64,000 bases of DNA from Larimichthys crocea (taxonomy: Eukaryota; Chordata; Actinopteri; Sciaenidae), in assembly GCF_000972845.2 (NCBI RefSeq), contig NC_040025.1:15998126-16062125 (forward strand). The letters run 5' to 3'. The notes beneath the pieces are model-generated. The model worked only from the letters and a program-made list of their open reading frames with translations. It had not been told where the DNA came from and did not search any database. Below, piece after piece: positions 1-64,000 of the stretch (position 1 is its first letter; each line of letters starts with the position of its first letter). Made by a program: the position numbers and the translations under genes.

Positions 1-1189
1 TGCAGTCGAGGCACGGATCCTCTCGTGTTCTGTTTTTAACCAAATGACTCTGACCAAAGCTTCCTTAGGGGAGGTGCCATGTAAACTTTTCCAACTATTG
101 CATTACATTATTGTACTCTTTTTGTTGTGTTAGTGAAATGAGTTACAGTCTGCACATCTCTCTGTAATGTAAGCATTCAGTGCCCCCTGCAGGTGTAGAT
201 GGTTTATGAGACTACCCCCCCCCCCCCCCCCCCCCCCCCCCCGTCATATATTCACATCTCTAAAGACGAATTTCACACATTATTACACACTTTTTCTTTA
301 AACCCATAAACACTTATATTAATAGCATGTGATTGGCTCATGGAAGATATTTTAATCACTTTAATCACAAATCTTTGATTTTCATTAAATATGCCTAAAT
401 CTACATCCACCTACATTTTCTTGTATGGGCCAGTTTTTCCTGTTACCTTTATTAATATTTGATATCATGAGGATAATTCGTTTTCATACCCCAAATAGTG
501 CATAATAAATATATAAAGTGAGTCTTTACAGGTCATTTGAAATATCATTGGCCTTGTTTAATTGATTGACATACTGTAGATTTAGATGCACGCTGTCTTT
601 AGCTGTGGCAAGCAAGCAGTTACAGATTATATAATACAAATGTAAATTCATTTTGTGTATAATTACCTTCACTTGAAGCTGGGAGGACTGTTGTTTTCTT
701 GTTCATGCTCATCCAAAAAAAGATGAAGCCGTTTCTCATCTTCAAGTACCACTAGGGGGCAGGATTTAGTGAAGAATGCAGAGGTTGAAGGTCCTCCACA
801 ATGTAGGCTAAACAGACAGCACACCGCTCATTCAACTGTTTCACGTCTCTGTTCACTTTCTCTCTTTAGACCTGTGTGTGCAACTCTACATGTGTGAGAA
901 AGGACAGTGGTATCCAATGAGATGGCAACATTTAAGTTTAAAGGCAGGAATTATATTAAAGGTCTAGGTCTTAAAATCACAATTTGAAAGGTATTATACA
1001 ACAATATGATAAGATGTGATGGAAGCAAAACACTAAAGAGTAACTCTGTACGCTCTGTGTTGCTGCTATAATATCACAATTTCTGATCATGATTTAATTT
1101 TCTGACCAGAAAAACAAAATCAGGATTCTGTAGAAATATTGAGCCAACATGGCTGATCCCACAGAGCCAGTTGCAGGCCGCGACGCCTC
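1..1189. other. Upstream flank of lrp1, no gene seen
   Basis: AT-rich DNA with no open frame of coding character on either strand. It holds a 28-base run of C (listed separately) but no recognisable exon of a neighbouring gene. It is probably intergenic or distal promoter DNA of lrp1. I see no feature that fixes enhancer function. Confidence 0.6.
215..242. repeat. Poly-C homopolymer tract, 28 bases
   Basis: An uninterrupted run of C on the plus strand (G on the minus strand), about 1.6 kb upstream of the lrp1 start codon. Such runs mutate readily, and the G strand can form quadruplex structures. The exact length is prone to sequencing error. Confidence 0.95.
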
Positions 1190-1350
1190 TCTCCCACCTC
1201 CACGGTTCATGAAAACGCGCATGAAATAGGAGAAAAGGAGGTGTGTTAGAGCATGCGCAGATCCCCGCTCGCCGCTTAGTTATCCCCCCCTTTTTTTTTT
1301 TTGAGGAGTCGAGCTTACGTCACGGGCTCGTCCAAAGTGCTGGAGCTTGA
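1190..1350 (+). promoter_or_regulatory. lrp1: Candidate lrp1 core promoter
   Basis: Composition shifts from AT-rich to GC/CpG-richer just before the 5' leader. Visible candidate sites are an NRF-1-like GCATGCGCAG at 1251-1260, a second CGCGCATG at 1216-1223, and a CRE/ATF-type TTACGTCA at 1315-1322. I see no convincing TATA box, which fits the TATA-less, GC-rich promoter known for mammalian LRP1. The transcription start cannot be placed from sequence alone; a start between about 1250 and 1400 would give a leader of roughly 450-600 nt. Confidence 0.45.
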
Positions 1351-1854
1351 GAGATCCACCATCCACTCATGCAACCACAAGCACAGGGAGTCATTGGTGC
1401 TCCGAGGGACAAAAACGCTTTTACTTTTTAATTTTTCTTTTTAGTTTGGCACGGAATGAGCTGAACGGAGCCGGCGGCTGCAGCAGCGCTTCTTGGACGT
1501 GTGGACGATTCTGGTGGCATGGTGTGGTGAAAGAGAAGCAGCAGCAAGCACAGAGAGAGACAGAGGTTACCCTGTGCATCATGTTTGAATGCCGATAATC
1601 AATTAGAAATATACATGACTGTGCTGCTGCATTGCCTATAGCCTCGCCTGGCTGTAGCAAGCCTCCTTTCATTGCTGAAGCCCGCCTGAAGCGGCCACCG
1701 TGCGGGGCTGAGGGTGCAGCTGAACACACAATCGCACCCGGACCATTGAAGGGGTTCGGATGAGGTGGTTGATCTGGTTGTTAGGTTTTAGAAATCCAGC
1801 CAACTTTTCCTCTATTCCTTTCTAACAGCAGTGCCATCGAGCATTGCTCAGGAG
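1350..1854 (+). other. lrp1: Probable lrp1 5' leader with short upstream ORFs
   Basis: GC-richer DNA directly upstream of the start codon, read as 5' UTR. It holds several out-of-frame upstream ATGs. One is at 1580 (stop after five codons), one at 1614 (stop after eight codons) and one at 1760 (21 codons, stop at 1823-1825). A pyrimidine stretch ending in ctaacag at 1822-1828 looks like a splice acceptor, so part of this leader could instead be an intron behind a separate non-coding exon. Either reading leaves the coding start unchanged. Confidence 0.45.

Positions 1855-64000
<62,146 letters not shown>

Noticed and set aside
1421..1729. Minus-strand frame of 102 codons in the leader region
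   Set aside because: No motif, no supporting context, and it overlaps the probable lrp1 5' UTR; GC-richer DNA opens frames by chance.

Overview
The window reads as vertebrate nuclear DNA, most likely from a percomorph teleost fish. Coding sequence is broken into many short exons with GT/AG introns. The AT-rich introns carry CA/GT microsatellites and degenerate repeats of kinds I recognise from percomorph genomes. There are no bacterial operons, CRISPR arrays or phage genes.

Almost the whole window is the 5' two thirds of one plus-strand gene: the fish orthologue of LDL receptor-related protein 1 (lrp1, lrp1a type). I traced 54 coding exons from the start ATG at 1855 to the right edge at 64000. 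The reading frame holds across every junction, giving 8641 nt or about 2880 residues; human LRP1 is about 4544 residues. The rest of LA cluster III, cluster IV, the last two propellers, the furin site, the membrane segment and the NPxY tail lie beyond the window.

Layout: 1-1854 holds flanking DNA, a GC-richer promoter-like stretch and the 5' leader with short upstream ORFs. Exon 1 (signal peptide), exon 2 (LA1) and exon 3 (LA2) are spread over 25 kb by introns of 11.6, 11.5 and 6.6 kb. Exons 4-5 (EGF pair) sit near 32 kb and another 5.8-kb intron follows. From 38.7 kb the gene becomes compact: propellers 1 and 2 (to 42.5 kb), LA cluster II (43.0-46.9 kb), two EGFs, propellers 3 to 6 each followed by an EGF (47.6-61.2 kb), and LA cluster III from 61.3 kb. 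Modules are mostly encoded by symmetrical phase-1 exons.

The one clear second gene lies inside the 3.9-kb intron 41 on the opposite strand: an intact single-exon class A GPCR of 345 residues (57963 to 56926). It resembles the galanin/allatostatin peptide-receptor group but has unusual residues at two landmark positions (Q for N1.50, T for D3.49). It is the most interesting item here. Other points worth checking are two short introns that are open and in frame with the LRP1 protein (introns 22 and 32, the latter with a strong internal acceptor), a NAGNAG acceptor, two near-perfect palindromes, and substitutions in the calcium boxes of LA2 and LA13. I saw no evidence of a wholly new multi-gene system.
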